From assembly GCA_016930235.1 (NCBI GenBank), contig JAFGHI010000029.1, forward strand, positions 1 through 41,689: 41,689 nucleotides of DNA, in the 5' to 3' direction. Positions 1-9,133 of this stretch are shown piece after piece. Source of the DNA: Candidatus Omnitrophota bacterium. Lineage in GTDB: Bacteria; Omnitrophota; Omnitrophia; Omnitrophales; Aquincolibacteriaceae. Below the pieces are notes generated by a model. That model ran no database searches, was not told the DNA's origin, and saw nothing but the letters and a program-made list of their open reading frames with translations. A program made the translations under genes and the position numbers. How positions within the stretch are numbered: the stretch's first letter is position 1; each line of letters opens with the position of its first letter.

Positions 1-574
1 CTTTTCGAATCGGTTTTGAATCAGGGGCTTTCCCATAACAATGGGGACATAAAAGGCCCCCCTGACGGGAAGAAAAATAACCCTCTTCAAGGGGGGATTT
101 TCCGCATAGCAGGCAATTCGTCAAATGCGGAAGCCATCCGATTTCATTAACCAACTTGATCTCAAAAAGACGGGCCAAACGCCTGCCAGGCAATGAAGCA
201 AGATAGCGGAAAGAAAAATCAAGCAGGTCAAAAACCCCTTCGTGAGGATCATGGACCTCACTCAATTCATCGACAAGTTCGGAAAAATAGCTTGCATAAG
301 CAATGGACTCAAGCCGGGTCCTTAGAGAAGGATAACTTTCCAAGATGGAAGCCTCCGAAACTAAATGAAGGTCCGATCTTTGTTTTTCGTAGAAAACGAT
401 ATCGACATGGGTAAAGAGCTCAAAGAGCGCCCCACGGGTTTCTCTCTCTTGACGGACCCCTTTGGCGAGTCCCCGGAGTTTTCCGAATGATTTTGAAAAA
501 AAAGTAATGATCAGCGAGGACGAACGAAAAGGCTGAGTTTTTAAGATAATCGCTTCTGTTTTTTGTATCGCCAT
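1..574 (-). CDS. recO: DNA repair protein RecO, C-terminus cut by window edge
   Basis: RecO helps RecF and RecR load RecA onto SSB-coated single-stranded DNA during gap repair. About 191 residues are visible. The N-terminus reads MAIQKTEAIILKTQPFRSSS followed by a GKLRGLAKGVR stretch, the usual RecO OB-fold start. The middle is helical, and near the window edge there is a zinc-finger pattern (CLLCGK ... GGLLCPHCYG). The family is usually about 240-260 residues, so roughly 50-60 residues are missing at the window start. The ATG at 574 was chosen because it opens the canonical N-terminus; its ribosome site is weak (GGCGG about 8 bases upstream). The gene lies 200 bases downstream of ybeY on the same strand, a common bacterial neighbourhood. 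Identity is confident; only the C-terminus is unknown. Confidence 0.93.
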   Translation of the reverse strand, partial: MAIQKTEAIILKTQPFRSSSLIITFFSKSFGKLRGLAKGVRQERETRGALFELFTHVDIVFYEKQRSDLHLVSEASILESYPSLRTRLESIAYASYFSELVDELSEVHDPHEGVFDLLDFSFRYLASLPGRRLARLFEIKLVNEIGWLPHLTNCLLCGKSPLEEGYFSSRQGGLLCPHCYGKAPDSKPIRK

Positions 575-774
575 ATGAATACCGCCAAAATACACGAAAT
601 TTCACGCGAAAGAACACTCAAGGAAATATTTCATCTCACAACATAATGTCGCTCAAGCGCCGGTCCGGGGAAATACTTTATTCCCTAGATTAATGACCTT
701 ATATCTGGATTCAAGAAAATACTATTTCTTTCAGCATCAATGATATCGAATTCGATTATCAACTTTCTAACGTC

Positions 775-1266
775 TTAGCGTTTTTTTGCGCGAGATTTTG
801 CGTTTTTTCGCGATCCTTCCAATATCTTCTTCAAAATCTTATTCTGTTTCATTTCCATCCTGCGTGATCCAACCTTGGTTCCGTCATCATAACCCATCAA
901 ATGAAGAATGCCATGGCAAAGATAAAGCGCACACTCATCCCGGAAGGAATTTCCGTATTGAGGGGCTTGACGCTTCACCGTATCCACGGAGATCATAACA
1001 TCCCCAAGAAGAGGCAAACTTACCTTGGGAAGAGGCCTTCCTTCAAGCTGGCTGAAGGCAATCACATCCGTAGGCCGGTCATGCTTAAAATACTTCCTGT
1101 TAAATCCCCGGATCCTGGAGTCACTCACCAGGACAAGACTCAAGGCAGCTTTTTCCCATCCAAGAACCTTAAGAATTTGTTTGGCGGTTCGGTGGAGCCA
1201 CTTTTTAGAAACGGGCCTTTGGTGAGTTTCGAACCTAATATCGATTTCGTAACGGTCTCTGCCCAT
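775..1266 (-). CDS. ybeY: Endoribonuclease YbeY (rRNA maturation factor)
   Basis: YbeY is a metal-dependent single-strand endoribonuclease acting in 16S rRNA 3'-end maturation and late 30S quality control. The protein is 163 residues, normal for the family. It carries the family signature at residues 118-128, HGILHLMGYDD, where H118 and H122 are the first two zinc ligands. The third ligand is normally the His of the GYDH motif; here it is D128. The upstream block with DVIAFSQ and GDVMIS is also typical. The start ATG overlaps the stop of the upstream HD gene as TAATG, so translation is probably coupled. The C-terminus is very basic (SRKNAKSRAKKR). The order phoH, HD phosphodiesterase, ybeY is a well-known conserved cluster. 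Confidence 0.95.
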   Translation of the reverse strand: MGRDRYEIDIRFETHQRPVSKKWLHRTAKQILKVLGWEKAALSLVLVSDSRIRGFNRKYFKHDRPTDVIAFSQLEGRPLPKVSLPLLGDVMISVDTVKRQAPQYGNSFRDECALYLCHGILHLMGYDDGTKVGSRRMEMKQNKILKKILEGSRKNAKSRAKKR

Positions 1267-3650
1267 TACTTATCGTGGTTTTGATTATTGTTATTGTTCG
1301 GGGAATCAAAACGGAATTTATCGAATTGCCCGTGCTCGAAGAGATCCGGTTTATCCGGTACTTCCGGTGAGGTCGGATAATTCACGCGGGTATGAAAAAT
1401 AGCCATCAAATTCTTGACAAAACTCTCTTGGATCCGGTGCAAATCCTTCAAAGTCAGGTCACATTCATCAAGCTGCCCGTCAATAAACTTGTCGTTAACG
1501 ATCTTCCGGACGAGCTGACGTATGCTTTCAGGAGAGGGATCCCTTAAAGACCGTGAGGCGGCCTCGGCCGAATCCGCAAGCAAAGCCACTGCCGTTTCCC
1601 GGCTCTGCGGCTTGGGACCGGGATACCGGAAATCATCCACGCTGATGCGTTCACCCGGCTGCGCTGAGTCCATCGCTTTCTTATAGAAGTAATAGACAAC
1701 GCCCGTCCCGTGATGTTCGGGGATGAACTGTAAAATCGGGGCCTTAATCTTGTTTTTCTTCCCCAGCTCAATCCCGTCTTTAATATGATTCATAATGATC
1801 AAACTGCTCATGGTCGGGCTCAATTTTTCATGCCGGCTTGTTTCTTTATCCTTCTGGTTTTCCATAAAAAATTCGGCACGCGCAATCTTTCCGATATCAT
1901 GAAAATAACAGCCGACCCTGGCCAGAAGAGCATTGGCATTGATTGCTTCACAAGCCGATTCGGCAAGCGTACTGACGACAAGACTGTGATGATAAGTCCC
2001 CGGGGCCTCCACAATCATCCTTTTTAAGAGCGGGTGATTCAAATCGGACAATTCCAGCAGCGTAATGTCCGTGGTCAAATCAAAGGCAGATTCAAACAAA
2101 GGCAGAAACAAGAAAAAACACAGCGGCGTTGTAATAAAAAGACCGTTCACGAAACCGGGCAAGCTGCTTTGAAATGATTCCAGAAGCGGATATTCCTGAA
2201 AGATTTGGAACGCGAACAAAACAGCAGCCATGGCAAAACCGACGGCGAACCCGACCTTAATAAACTGAATCCTTTTGCGGATCCTTGTGCTCGCAAAGGT
2301 TCCCGCAAAACCGCCCATGATGCAGGCCACAAGCACATCGGGTGAGAACTTCGCAATGGGGGCTATAATCATACTGATCACAATCGTGCTCACGATCCCC
2401 AGCCGCGGTGTTGTCAACAAAACCAAAAGAAGCGGTGCTAGAGCCGCCGGCATCAAATAAACCGAGGAAGCAGGCCATACCGCAAAAAGCTTACACAGGG
2501 CTGCCGACAAAATAAAAACGCTATGAATCAGAATAAGCGTCTTCAAAGATAATAAGGCGCGCCTCTCGAAATAATAAAGTGCGCAGAAGCAAACGAGATA
2601 AGCAAGGAAAACAAGAATGCTGACCGACCCCAATTGATTAAAAATCGCATACTTCTTGATCTTGTTTTGTATCTCATCGATTTTCATCTTGATCCCGGCG
2701 GTCACAAGCATGCCACGCTGGGCAATCAATTCATTCTTTTTAATCGTCTCTTCGACGGGCTTTATCGCTTCAGCCGCCTGATTCCTTCGCGCAAGAGTCT
2801 CTTTGTTATCGAAAATCATATTAGCTGAAAGAAGTTTTTCAAATATTTCCAAGATCGCGCTTCTAAGCTTCTTATTCTTTGCCGCCTCTTTCGGCAATAT
2901 TTCCTCGGCCTGGATAAGGGCTTCTTCACGCGTTAACACTTCATCGACATGCGCGACTCTTTCTGTTTTCTTGTCCCCAGCTATGATCGTGATAATTTCT
3001 GTTTCGTCGGATAATATTTTATCCTGGTTTTCCTTGCTGATGATCCCAGGATCAATAATTGTTTGAAACAAGAACTCGAGATTTTCCCGAATCTCGGGCA
3101 GCTTAGCTTCCTCGACGAGAAACTCGATGGACGGCTCTCGGATTTCGACCGGAAAATCCTTGGGTTTAATTTCAAAAGAAGCTTTCGGTTCTACCACAGT
3201 CACAACCTCTGCCTTCTCTAAAGCAACCGTCTTGGCTTCTACGGGTACCGACGGCTGCTTTGCAACCTGGGCGGCATTCTTCGCAGCACGGTACGACTGG
3301 ATAACTTCCAAAATCCCATCCGTTTTCTTGCGAATATCCTCCTTGTTTGCGGGATCAACGATATAAACCGGCAAAACAGCTTCGCGGGCCTCATCCCTTA
3401 AAAACTCCGTAGCTGTTTTATCTTCATAGGTCAGTTCAAAAGGAGAAAATAGGGTTCGAGGAGCCGGTTCGCCAATGATAAATTCATGACTCATCATCCC
3501 CTCATGGCGTTCGAGAATGACAACCCCTGTCACCAGGAGAAAAGAAAAGAGGAAGATACCCGCCCGGCCCAACCAAAACAAACGGCTTTCCTTAGGCGGC
3601 CCGCCTCGTTTGGCCAAATTGGACGGTTTTTTAGCGCTCGTATCTTTCAT
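1266..3650 (-). CDS. pgpH: PgpH-like 7TM-HD phosphodiesterase
   Basis: This belongs to the 7TM-HD family; characterised members (PgpH) hydrolyse cyclic di-AMP at the cytoplasmic membrane. The protein has 794 residues: a basic cytoplasmic tail, one membrane segment near residues 25-46, a long extracytoplasmic 7TMR-HDED region to about 335, a block of seven hydrophobic helices to about 540, and a C-terminal HD domain from about 550. The catalytic histidine and aspartate pattern is intact: [22 protein letters not shown] and IPEHHGTG are all present. The extreme C-terminus has a run of asparagines (NNNNN) and looks disordered. The start lies 20 bases inside the end of phoH, and the stop overlaps the ybeY start by one base. 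Substrate is inferred from the family; no c-di-AMP cyclase gene lies in the window. Confidence 0.9.
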   Translation of the reverse strand: MKDTSAKKPSNLAKRGGPPKESRLFWLGRAGIFLFSFLLVTGVVILERHEGMMSHEFIIGEPAPRTLFSPFELTYEDKTATEFLRDEAREAVLPVYIVDPANKEDIRKKTDGILEVIQSYRAAKNAAQVAKQPSVPVEAKTVALEKAEVVTVVEPKASFEIKPKDFPVEIREPSIEFLVEEAKLPEIRENLEFLFQTIIDPGIISKENQDKILSDETEIITIIAGDKKTERVAHVDEVLTREEALIQAEEILPKEAAKNKKLRSAILEIFEKLLSANMIFDNKETLARRNQAAEAIKPVEETIKKNELIAQRGMLVTAGIKMKIDEIQNKIKKYAIFNQLGSVSILVFLAYLVCFCALYYFERRALLSLKTLILIHSVFILSAALCKLFAVWPASSVYLMPAALAPLLLVLLTTPRLGIVSTIVISMIIAPIAKFSPDVLVACIMGGFAGTFASTRIRKRIQFIKVGFAVGFAMAAVLFAFQIFQEYPLLESFQSSLPGFVNGLFITTPLCFFLFLPLFESAFDLTTDITLLELSDLNHPLLKRMIVEAPGTYHHSLVVSTLAESACEAINANALLARVGCYFHDIGKIARAEFFMENQKDKETSRHEKLSPTMSSLIIMNHIKDGIELGKKNKIKAPILQFIPEHHGTGVVYYFYKKAMDSAQPGERISVDDFRYPGPKPQSRETAVALLADSAEAASRSLRDPSPESIRQLVRKIVNDKFIDGQLDECDLTLKDLHRIQESFVKNLMAIFHTRVNYPTSPEVPDKPDLFEHGQFDKFRFDSPNNNNNQNHDK

Positions 3651-4581
3651 AGGCTTTGATGATATCCTGTACCAAGGGATGTCGCACTACATCGGTCTCA
3701 TCCAGATAAATGAATCGAATCCCTTTGATATTCGTTAAAATCTGGCGGGCTTCAACCAACCCCGATTTTTTTCCTTTGGGCAGGTCGATTTGAGTAATAT
3801 CACCCGTCACGACTGATCTCGAGGAAACACCCAGGCGCGTCAGAAACATCTTCATCTGCGGATGAGTGCAGTTTTGAGCTTCGTCCAGAATGACGAAAGC
3901 ATCGTTTAAAGTGCGTCCCCTCATATAAGCCAGCGGCGCCACCTCAATCACTCCGCGATCCAAATAACGCATGACTTCATCATATTCCATCATGTCATAA
4001 AGTGCATCGTATAACGGCCTCAAATACGGATTCACTTTGGCCGCAAAGTCTCCGGGTAGAAATCCGAGACTTTCTCCGGCTTCCACGGCCGGACGGGTCA
4101 AGATAATTCTTCTGACTTTCTTTTTTCTTAAATGATCGATCGCCGAAGCCATCGCCAAGTAGGTTTTCCCCGTTCCGGCAGGACCGATACTGATGACAAT
4201 ATCCAAATCCCGTATGGCTTCCAAATAACGGGCCTGATTTTTTGTCACCGCGCGAATGATCCGGCCCCGGTGATGGAACTCAACGCTGCCGAATCCCTCT
4301 AAAGGAGGCACGCCGCCATGATTCAAGTAAGGCATCGCCGATTCCGGACGAGATACTTCGGTTCCCCTACCTTTCTTCCGGCCGCGCAATTCTGCGAGCC
4401 GATCCAGAAAAAAACGGTAGGCATTGGCGACATTCGTTTTATTGCCGATAATTTTGAGCCTAAAATTCCGCGCTGCAATCCGGACGTCATATTCTTTTTC
4501 AGCGTACCGCAAGTTCTCGTCCAAATGACCGTACAAAGCAATGGCTTCATCATTTGAATTCAATTTAATCGTTTTTTCCAT
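3631..4581 (-). CDS. phoH: PhoH-family ATPase (YbeZ)
   Basis: PhoH/YbeZ is a cytoplasmic P-loop ATPase, thought to work with YbeY in RNA metabolism. The protein is 316 residues, normal for the family. An N-terminal KH-like segment (about 1-65) precedes a charged linker. The ATPase core starts with Walker A GPAGTGKT at 133-140, followed by the PhoH signature [18 protein letters not shown], and has Walker [11 protein letters not shown] near 230. The start at 4581 follows the aspS stop by nine bases and has an upstream AGGATGAGG ribosome site. It overlaps the start of the pgpH-like gene by 20 bases. Position between aspS and the HD/ybeY pair agrees with the conserved cluster. Confidence 0.95.
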   Translation of the reverse strand: MEKTIKLNSNDEAIALYGHLDENLRYAEKEYDVRIAARNFRLKIIGNKTNVANAYRFFLDRLAELRGRKKGRGTEVSRPESAMPYLNHGGVPPLEGFGSVEFHHRGRIIRAVTKNQARYLEAIRDLDIVISIGPAGTGKTYLAMASAIDHLRKKKVRRIILTRPAVEAGESLGFLPGDFAAKVNPYLRPLYDALYDMMEYDEVMRYLDRGVIEVAPLAYMRGRTLNDAFVILDEAQNCTHPQMKMFLTRLGVSSRSVVTGDITQIDLPKGKKSGLVEARQILTNIKGIRFIYLDETDVVRHPLVQDIIKAYERYER

Positions 4582-4590
4582 ACCTCATCC

Positions 4591-6354
4591 TTACTTTTTG
4601 AGTGCGATATGTAATTCCTTTAACTGACGCGCGTCGACACCGGAAGGAGCATCGGTCATCAGGCATGTTCCTTTTTGGGTTTTCGGAAAGGCAATGACAT
4701 CCCGTATGGATTCCCTCCCCAGCAGAATGGCAATAATCCTGTCCAATCCCAAGGCAATCCCCCCGTGCGGAGGAGCCCCGTAACTTAAAGCCTTCAAGAG
4801 AAACCCGAATTTTAATTGGGCTTCCTCTTCCCCGATCTTAAGGACCTCAAAAACCTTTTGTTGAATATCCTTTCGATGGATACGAATACTGCCGCCGCCG
4901 ATTTCCGTTCCGTTTAAAACCAAATCATAGGCCCTCGCCCGAACTTTTCCGGGGTCTTTATCCAAAAGAGGCAAATCCTCCGGCTTCGGCGAAGTAAAAG
5001 GATGATGGAGGGACTGGAAACGCTGTTCGTCTTCATTCCATTCCAGCAAGGGAAAATCTTTCACCCACAAAATTTCCATCCGCTGTTTGTCGATCAAGTT
5101 AAACTTTTCAGCTAAGTGTACCCGTAAAGCCCCCAAAGCAACGGCCGAAACCTTAGGATCGCTCGCTACCATAAAAAGGATATCCCCCGCTTTTGCGCCT
5201 AGCTTTTGGATAACTTCCTTGATGGTCTTTTCGTCAAAAAATTTCTGGATTGGGGATTCTACTTTATCAGGGGCCAAAACCTTCAACCAAGCCAGCCCCT
5301 TTGCACCGAAAGTCTGGATCCACTCCGTGAGGTCATCAAAATCTTTGCGGGAAAAAACAACCCTCTCGGGGACAGGAAAACAAATTCCCCGAATTTTCCC
5401 TTTTGCCTGAAGACAGCTATTGAAAATCTTAAACTCGCAGCCTTCAAAGGTCTGGCTCAAATCGCATAACTCCATGCCGAACCGAAGATCCGGTTTATCC
5501 GAACCAAATCGCTCCATGGCCTCTTCATAAGGCAAACGCCGGAAAGGTCTTTCCATGCGAATTCCCTTGGCCTTTTCCATCACCTCGACGACCATCCCTT
5601 CGACAACATTCATCACGTCTTCTTCCTCAACAAAAGACATTTCCATATCAATCTGGGTATGTTCCGGCTGACGGTCTTTTCTCAAATCCTCATCCCGGAA
5701 ACACCGGGCAAGCTGGTAATACCGGTCATAACCGGCCACCATGAGAAGCTGTTTAAAAAGCTGCGGCGACTGCGGCAAGGCATAAAACGTATGAGGCGTC
5801 AACCTAGACGGGACAAGAAAATCCCTGGCGCCTTCAGGAGTACTTTTGGTTAAATACGGTGTCTCAATTTCTAAGAATTGCTGGTGGTCCAGATAATCGC
5901 GCACGATTTTCGAAACCCGATAACGGAAGGTCAAACTCTCAACCATATCTTTCCGGCGAAGATCAATAAACCGGTACTTGAGACGAAGTTCTTCATTGAC
6001 CCCTGTTTCTCCTAATTCAAAAGGCGGCGTTGGGGAAGCGTTTAAAACCTCCAAATTCAAGGCAAGAACTTCAATTTCCCCCGTCAGAAGTTTGGTATTG
6101 ATGGTTCCTTCCGGCCGTTTCCGAACCCGGCCGCGGATCTGAATAACATATTCCGAACGAAGAGATTTAGCCTGTTTATGCACTTCCGGATACTCGCTCG
6201 CACTAAAAACAACTTGAGTAACGCCCCATCGGTCCCGCAGGTCCACGAAGATCAATTCCCCGTGGTCCCGGTAAGTATCCACCCATCCGGCCAAGGTCAC
6301 TTCCCGGTCAATTGCCCGTATATTCAGTTGTCCGCAACTCGCTGTCCTCATCAT
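4591..6354 (-). CDS. aspS: Aspartyl-tRNA synthetase, probably non-discriminating (Asp/Asn)
   Basis: A class II synthetase that charges tRNA with aspartate. The ATG at 6354 was chosen because it overlaps the hisS stop as ATGA and gives the canonical MMRTASCGQLN start (587 residues); a longer reading frame exists but runs far into hisS. The N-terminal OB-fold anticodon domain spans about 1-105. Motif 2 (FRDEDLRKDRQPEHTQIDME) lies near 219-238, a bacterial GAD insertion follows, and motif 3 (GGIALGLDRIIAIL) is near the end. Residue 31 is His in RDHGELIF, and Gly83 follows RPE. In characterised bacterial AspRS, His and Gly at these sites go with the non-discriminating type that also charges tRNA-Asn, whereas the E. 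coli discriminating enzyme has Leu and Lys there. Enzyme identity is certain; the dual specificity is inference. Confidence 0.96.
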   Translation of the reverse strand: MMRTASCGQLNIRAIDREVTLAGWVDTYRDHGELIFVDLRDRWGVTQVVFSASEYPEVHKQAKSLRSEYVIQIRGRVRKRPEGTINTKLLTGEIEVLALNLEVLNASPTPPFELGETGVNEELRLKYRFIDLRRKDMVESLTFRYRVSKIVRDYLDHQQFLEIETPYLTKSTPEGARDFLVPSRLTPHTFYALPQSPQLFKQLLMVAGYDRYYQLARCFRDEDLRKDRQPEHTQIDMEMSFVEEEDVMNVVEGMVVEVMEKAKGIRMERPFRRLPYEEAMERFGSDKPDLRFGMELCDLSQTFEGCEFKIFNSCLQAKGKIRGICFPVPERVVFSRKDFDDLTEWIQTFGAKGLAWLKVLAPDKVESPIQKFFDEKTIKEVIQKLGAKAGDILFMVASDPKVSAVALGALRVHLAEKFNLIDKQRMEILWVKDFPLLEWNEDEQRFQSLHHPFTSPKPEDLPLLDKDPGKVRARAYDLVLNGTEIGGGSIRIHRKDIQQKVFEVLKIGEEEAQLKFGFLLKALSYGAPPHGGIALGLDRIIAILLGRESIRDVIAFPKTQKGTCLMTDAPSGVDARQLKELHIALKK

Positions 6355-7622
6355 AATGTCAGTTTTCCCTTCAAATAATTGGATATCGCTTCTTGCTTCA
6401 ATAAAACTTGCTCGCCGCTTGTCATATCTTTCACGGTCCATTGTCCGTTCTTCAATTCTTCACTGCCCAAGATCAGCACAAACCGGACCTTCCATTGATT
6501 GGCCTTCTTGAGATGACGGGTTAAAGAGGTTTCACCCGGCTGCATTTCGATGCGAAACCCATGTTCGCGAAGCACCAAGGAAGTTTTCTCGAAAAATTGA
6601 ACGGCTTCCCGTGATGATTCAAGGTTGGCCAAATAGATCCGCCGATTCTGCAATGGATTGAAAAAATCGGTTTGTCCTTTTTCTAAAACCGCGAGGAGAC
6701 GCTCGATTCCGAGACTGAATCCCGTCGCAGGCACATCCGGGCCGCCCAATTCCTTGTAGAGCCTATCATAACGGCCCCCGCCGGCCACCGCATCTTGGGC
6801 CCCCAATGCCTTATGAGCAATTTCAAAAACGGTTCCATTATAATAATCAAGCCCGCGAACAAGCCGGCGGTTCACTTCATAGGGAACCGCCCTTTCGCGC
6901 AACGCTTGCTCCAATGTTTTAAAGTCATCACTCAAAGGTGAAATCTCTTCCCACGGGGCCTGCTCAATCATCTTTTGGCAAGATTCGGTCTTACAGTCAA
7001 AGACACGCAAAACATTCTTCTCGAGCCGCCATTGACAATCGTTACATAATTTTCCTGACACCTTGGAGAAAAACTCCCTCAGCTTCTTGGCTGTTCTTTC
7101 CTGATTTTCGGCAGTTCCCAAATCATTCAAACGAATCCTGAGGTCCTGAAGGCCCATCCCGTTTAAGAAATCATAAAGAAGAGTGATCGCTTCCAAGTCA
7201 CAAGCCGGTCCCGACTGGTTGATCATTTCGATGCCGATTTGATGAAATTGACGTTTGCGTCCCGCTTGAGGCCTCTCGGCACGAAACATGGGACCCCAAT
7301 AATATAAATTCCAGAATTTGGCTTGGGTCAATAGCCCCTTTTCAATGACTGCACGGGCCACAGAAGCTGTCATTTCAGGACGAAGCGTAATATTTCTTCC
7401 TCCACGGTCTTCAAAACTGAACATCTCCTTGTGCACGATATCGCTGGCTTCTCCGACCGACCGGGAAAAAAGATCCGTATATTCGAGGACCGGCGTACGA
7501 ATTTCCTTGAACCCCCTGGACTCAAAAAAGAAACGCGCCCTTTCCTCCAAAAACTGCCACTTCTCGATTTCCCCCGGGAGGATATCCTCCATCCCCCGAA
7601 GGGATTCAATTTTACGCGCCAT
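6351..7622 (-). CDS. hisS: Histidyl-tRNA synthetase
   Basis: A class II synthetase charging tRNA-His. The protein is 423 residues, typical of bacterial HisRS. Near the N-terminus is MARKIESLRGMEDILP, the usual start. Motif 2 lies in FRAERPQAGRKRQFHQIGIE, the histidine-binding signature is GLDYYNGTVFEI, and motif 3 is ATGFSLGIERLLAVLE. A cysteine cluster (CNDCQWRLEKNVLRVFDC, then C of ESC) in the insertion domain resembles the zinc-type insert of many bacterial HisRS. The C-terminal anticodon domain ends KGKLTL. A strong ribosome site, AAGGAG, sits three bases before the ATG. The stop overlaps the aspS start as ATGA; the hisS-aspS pair is a common bacterial operon. Confidence 0.96.
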   Translation of the reverse strand: MARKIESLRGMEDILPGEIEKWQFLEERARFFFESRGFKEIRTPVLEYTDLFSRSVGEASDIVHKEMFSFEDRGGRNITLRPEMTASVARAVIEKGLLTQAKFWNLYYWGPMFRAERPQAGRKRQFHQIGIEMINQSGPACDLEAITLLYDFLNGMGLQDLRIRLNDLGTAENQERTAKKLREFFSKVSGKLCNDCQWRLEKNVLRVFDCKTESCQKMIEQAPWEEISPLSDDFKTLEQALRERAVPYEVNRRLVRGLDYYNGTVFEIAHKALGAQDAVAGGGRYDRLYKELGGPDVPATGFSLGIERLLAVLEKGQTDFFNPLQNRRIYLANLESSREAVQFFEKTSLVLREHGFRIEMQPGETSLTRHLKKANQWKVRFVLILGSEELKNGQWTVKDMTSGEQVLLKQEAISNYLKGKLTL

Positions 7623-7706
7623 AAACTCCTTCAGACCTTAAAGTTGAGATCATATCATACGATCAGGGACCCCGCAATAACCGCCATAAGCTTGATCCAT
7701 CTCTCC

Positions 7707-8495
7707 TCAGCCTTTTTTCCGGTTCATTTGCAGGAAATGGACTATTTTTCGGACAAGAGCACGGGGACCCAAGCGAACCGATTCCATAATCATCCAGTTC
7801 ATAAACCCCGGGACAATCACGGCTTTGCCTTCTTTCAAACCATGATATCCGGCAAGGGCCACTTTTTCGGCACTCATTTTGCCCAACCGCAAAAGGCGCA
7901 TCTCTTGAATCCCTGCCTTCTCTTGAAATTCCGATGCCGTTGGGCCAGGACAAAGAACACTGACCGTCACACCGCTTCCTCTTAATTCCTCCCGAACAGC
8001 CTCTGAAAAGGAAAGAACGTAGGCCTTGGTTGCATAATAAACCGCCATGAGCGGCCCGGGTTGAAAGGCTGCAGTCGAAGCCACGTTGAGGATTTTGCCT
8101 GTTCTCCTTTGCATCATTCGCTGAGAAAACTTTTTGGTCAATTCGGTCAAAGAGGTCACATTCAGCTGGATTTCCTCCAACTCTCTCTTTAAATCAATCT
8201 CCGGGAAAAAACCATGCGTGGCATAGCCCGCATTATTGACCAGGATATCAACTTCGAGTCCCTCTCTTTGGATTTTTTCAAAAAGTTCGCTGCCCGATCC
8301 TGGTTGACTCAGGTCCTGACGAAACACTTTGACAGAAACGCCGTATTGGTTATTTAATTTTTTACCCAACTCCTGCATTCTCTCTTCACGGCGGGCTGTC
8401 AAAATAAGCGAGTGGCCGTTCTTCGCAAAGACCTTGGCAAATTCACACCCAATACCGCTTGAAGCTCCCGTAATCAGCACCCTCTGATTTTTCAT
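7707..8495 (-). CDS. Short-chain dehydrogenase/reductase
   Basis: A Rossmann-fold NAD(P)H oxidoreductase of the classical SDR family, about 262 residues from the ATG at 8495. The cofactor motif TGASSGIG is at residues 9-16, followed by the NNAGYA segment, the catalytic serine in NVASTAAF, and the YxxxK pair in YYATKAY. The reading frame is open 13 codons further upstream, but those codons come from the heptad-repeat tract and give no SDR-like sequence; a GGAG lies about ten bases before the chosen ATG. The closest well-known relatives (DltE/YqjQ-like SDRs) have unknown or lipid and ketone substrates, so no substrate is assigned. It lies between amrA and hisS on the same strand. Confidence 0.88.
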   Translation of the reverse strand: MKNQRVLITGASSGIGCEFAKVFAKNGHSLILTARREERMQELGKKLNNQYGVSVKVFRQDLSQPGSGSELFEKIQREGLEVDILVNNAGYATHGFFPEIDLKRELEEIQLNVTSLTELTKKFSQRMMQRRTGKILNVASTAAFQPGPLMAVYYATKAYVLSFSEAVREELRGSGVTVSVLCPGPTASEFQEKAGIQEMRLLRLGKMSAEKVALAGYHGLKEGKAVIVPGFMNWMIMESVRLGPRALVRKIVHFLQMNRKKG

Positions 8496-8518
8496 CGATA
8501 AATGACTCCATGTTTTAC

Positions 8519-8553
8519 GTTGGACGTTCAACATTCGACGTTAAACGTTAAAC
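8519..8553. repeat. Degenerate heptanucleotide tandem repeat, five units
   Basis: Five consecutive 7-base units on the plus strand: GTTGGAC, then GTTCAAC, then ATTCGAC, then GTTAAAC twice. The consensus is roughly RTTNRAC. The tract fills most of the gap between amrA and the dehydrogenase. It shares period, but not vocabulary, with the other heptad tracts in the window. Confidence 0.8.
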
Positions 8554-8561
8554 TCGTTAAT

Positions 8562-9107
8562 TTATTCTTCCTTAAACTTATCCACCTCGTAACGAAAAAC
8601 TTCGGCCTGGCGGCATTCTTCCGGAAGAAGTCCCGCTTTTTCACGTGCACAATACATAATGAATTCGATCGGCAACCACTTCTGCTCAACCGCCACTTCC
8701 GGAAGATAGGTTCCGCTTCGCGTACCGAATTTGACATAAACCCCGTGCTTACCGATTTCGATTTGGTTAAAATTCTCAACCTTTTCCAAATCACCCAGCA
8801 CCGAAATCTCAATTTTTAAGTCTTTTAGCTCCGGCTTCGTCACCGGATCGAATCGTGTGTCTTGAAAAGCAGCCGCCAGTGCCATACGCCTGACATTTTC
8901 ATACAAAGCATCTTCTGAAAAAAAAGTCCCGACACATCCCCTCAATTGTCCGCGGAGCCGAAGAGTCACAAAACATCCCCGATGAGTCATCAATTCCTGA
9001 TCCTGTGTCTCAAAAGGAAAGGTATCGCCCGACTCCAGTTGTGTTTGAACGGATTTTCGAGCAAGCGCTAAGAGAACTTTTTGATGATTCGAAGACAAAT
9101 CCGGCAT
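8562..9107 (-). CDS. amrA: AmmeMemoRadiSam system protein A (AMMECR1-like)
   Basis: Belongs to the AMMECR1 family, which in bacteria and archaea often co-occurs with a Memo-like protein (B) and a radical SAM protein; its molecular function is not established. From the ATG at 9107 it has 181 residues. The family core is clear: RGCFVTLRLRGQLRGCVGTF, then an AAFQDTRFDPVT segment, then EISVLGDLEKV, and the late YLPEVAVEQKW block. The ATG at 9107 is preferred over an in-frame TTG at 9143, because the TTG lies next to the glycosyltransferase stop and the ATG has a GGGAAAG ribosome site. Its partner gene amrB lies one gene upstream; no radical SAM gene is in the window. Confidence 0.9.
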   Translation of the reverse strand: MPDLSSNHQKVLLALARKSVQTQLESGDTFPFETQDQELMTHRGCFVTLRLRGQLRGCVGTFFSEDALYENVRRMALAAAFQDTRFDPVTKPELKDLKIEISVLGDLEKVENFNQIEIGKHGVYVKFGTRSGTYLPEVAVEQKWLPIEFIMYCAREKAGLLPEECRQAEVFRYEVDKFKEE

Positions 9108-9133
9108 TCTTGACTTTCCCTTTCTTGACTGAA

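Noticed and set aside
661-700. TTATTCCCTAGA upstream of recO, identical to 12 bases of the comF promoter region
   Set aside because: On the plus strand there is no matching -35 and no gene to drive; treated as coincidence.
6355-6441. N-terminal extension of aspS by 29 codons
   Set aside because: The extension lies inside hisS in another frame and lacks AspRS character; the ATGA junction gives the canonical start.
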